This document shows positions 63,501 to 64,000 of a DNA stretch of 64,000 nt, one piece after another; position 1 is the first letter of the stretch, and each line of letters starts with the position of its first letter. The DNA comes from Lumnitzera littorea (taxonomy: Eukaryota > Streptophyta > Magnoliopsida > Myrtales > Combretaceae): contig JAMXBB010000002.1 of NCBI GenBank assembly GCA_024138015.1, positions 13,302,040 through 13,366,039 of the forward strand, in the 5' to 3' direction. The position numbers were made by a program, and so were the translations under genes. Below the pieces are notes generated by a model. That model searched no databases and had not been told where the DNA came from. It saw only the letters and a program-made list of their open reading frames with translations.

Positions 63501-64000
63501 AATAATTAAACTATTTGCTCGAAGGATTTTTGTTCATACAAAAAAGCAAAGATGGGATCCCGCGCTACACCCCTACCAACAAAACCCAAAAAAAAAAAAA
63601 AAAACTTATGGCCACTCCTTAGCATATGGAGAATGAGCGTGAAATTATATCGGCAGAAATAGGATCTAAAATAATGTTTGGTTATAAGGATTGGATTTAA
63701 CTAGACAAAAAGAATTGGATATGATAAGTACAAGAATAACTAGATAATATAAATTTATTGTACCATATTTACTTTACATAATACTTAATAAAAAAATTTC
63801 TATTAAAATATTAATTATTTATATCAAAAAATAAATAATTTTTTTGTAATATTTAATAAAAATAATATTAATTAACTCAATATTATAACATGGAATGATA
63901 TTTTTTAGAATGAATTTTATTTTATTCAATAAATTTTATTTCTATACTATGGCGTAGATAGGAGAAAATCCGATCTTTTGTTTAGTCCATTAGTTCAATT
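60577..64000. other. Downstream region, no recognisable gene
   Basis: The first ~150 bp are likely the 3' UTR of the hydrolase gene. The rest is AT-rich with a G-run (61310-61333), a trinucleotide-like ACC/ATC-rich stretch at about 62290-62390, and AT-rich DNA to the window end. Short frames (60711-60956, 61661-61900) show no family resemblance. Confidence 0.5.
61310..61333 (+). repeat. (GGGGA)n G-run with G-quadruplex potential
   Basis: Five consecutive GGGG runs separated by single A residues, about 730 bp downstream of the hydrolase stop codon. A complementary C-rich stretch (CCTCCCCTCCCCCC) lies about 45 bp farther on, at about 61375-61388, so a G-quadruplex or a hairpin could form. Confidence 0.85.

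Noticed and set aside
1..64000. CRISPR arrays, riboswitches, bacterial-type operons, rRNA
   Set aside because: None seen; the window is plant nuclear DNA and its repeats are microsatellites, tandem duplications or transposon-like pieces.

Overview
This is a eukaryotic, AT-rich window (I judge roughly 30% G+C by eye) from a flowering-plant nuclear genome. Genes are split by long AT-rich introns with GT-AG borders, and every confident product belongs to a plant family. A plant-type CYP74, a CslB/CslH-type cellulose synthase-like protein and a DUF7815-like protein point to a eudicot. I cannot name the species.

Layout. (1) Positions 1-14758 (+) hold a CYP74 (oxylipin P450) locus. A complete four-exon gene runs from 5781 to 14758 and encodes 491 aa. 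Upstream, at 1-384, lies a second copy of its first exon, intact and in frame, followed by about 5 kb that resembles intron 1 of the complete gene. No copies of exons 2-4 follow it. (2) Positions 16297-20065 (+) hold a three-exon gene for a 534-aa protein of unknown function with an N-terminal four-cysteine zinc-ribbon and a long, low-complexity acidic/serine-rich tail. (3) Positions 33251-23375 (-) hold a complete nine-exon cellulose synthase-like gene (758 aa) with all four glycosyltransferase landmarks. Two decayed pieces of sister copies lie farther along on the same strand: exon 1 with part of intron 1 (about 37130-38090), and exon 8 (about 44215-44535). (4) Positions 38.1-54 kb are mostly gene-poor AT-rich DNA with tandem repeats, microsatellites, SINE-like and possible LTR-like remnants, and an RNase H-like relic at 52.7 kb. 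(5) Positions 54199-60576 (+) hold a five-exon dienelactone hydrolase family gene (286 aa) with an intact Cys-Asp-His triad and an N-terminal extension resembling an organelle-targeting peptide. (6) Positions 60577-64000 carry no recognisable gene, but contain a strong G-quadruplex-type G-run.

The four intact genes belong to unrelated processes (oxylipin metabolism, unknown, cell-wall polysaccharide synthesis, alpha/beta hydrolase chemistry). Nothing suggests an operon-like or metabolic cluster. The clearest evolutionary signal is local tandem duplication followed by decay, seen at both the CYP74 and the CSL loci. All splice junctions were assigned by eye from reading frame, GT/AG borders and family conservation; each of the three multi-exon plus-strand genes and the CSL gene gives an uninterrupted frame when joined this way.
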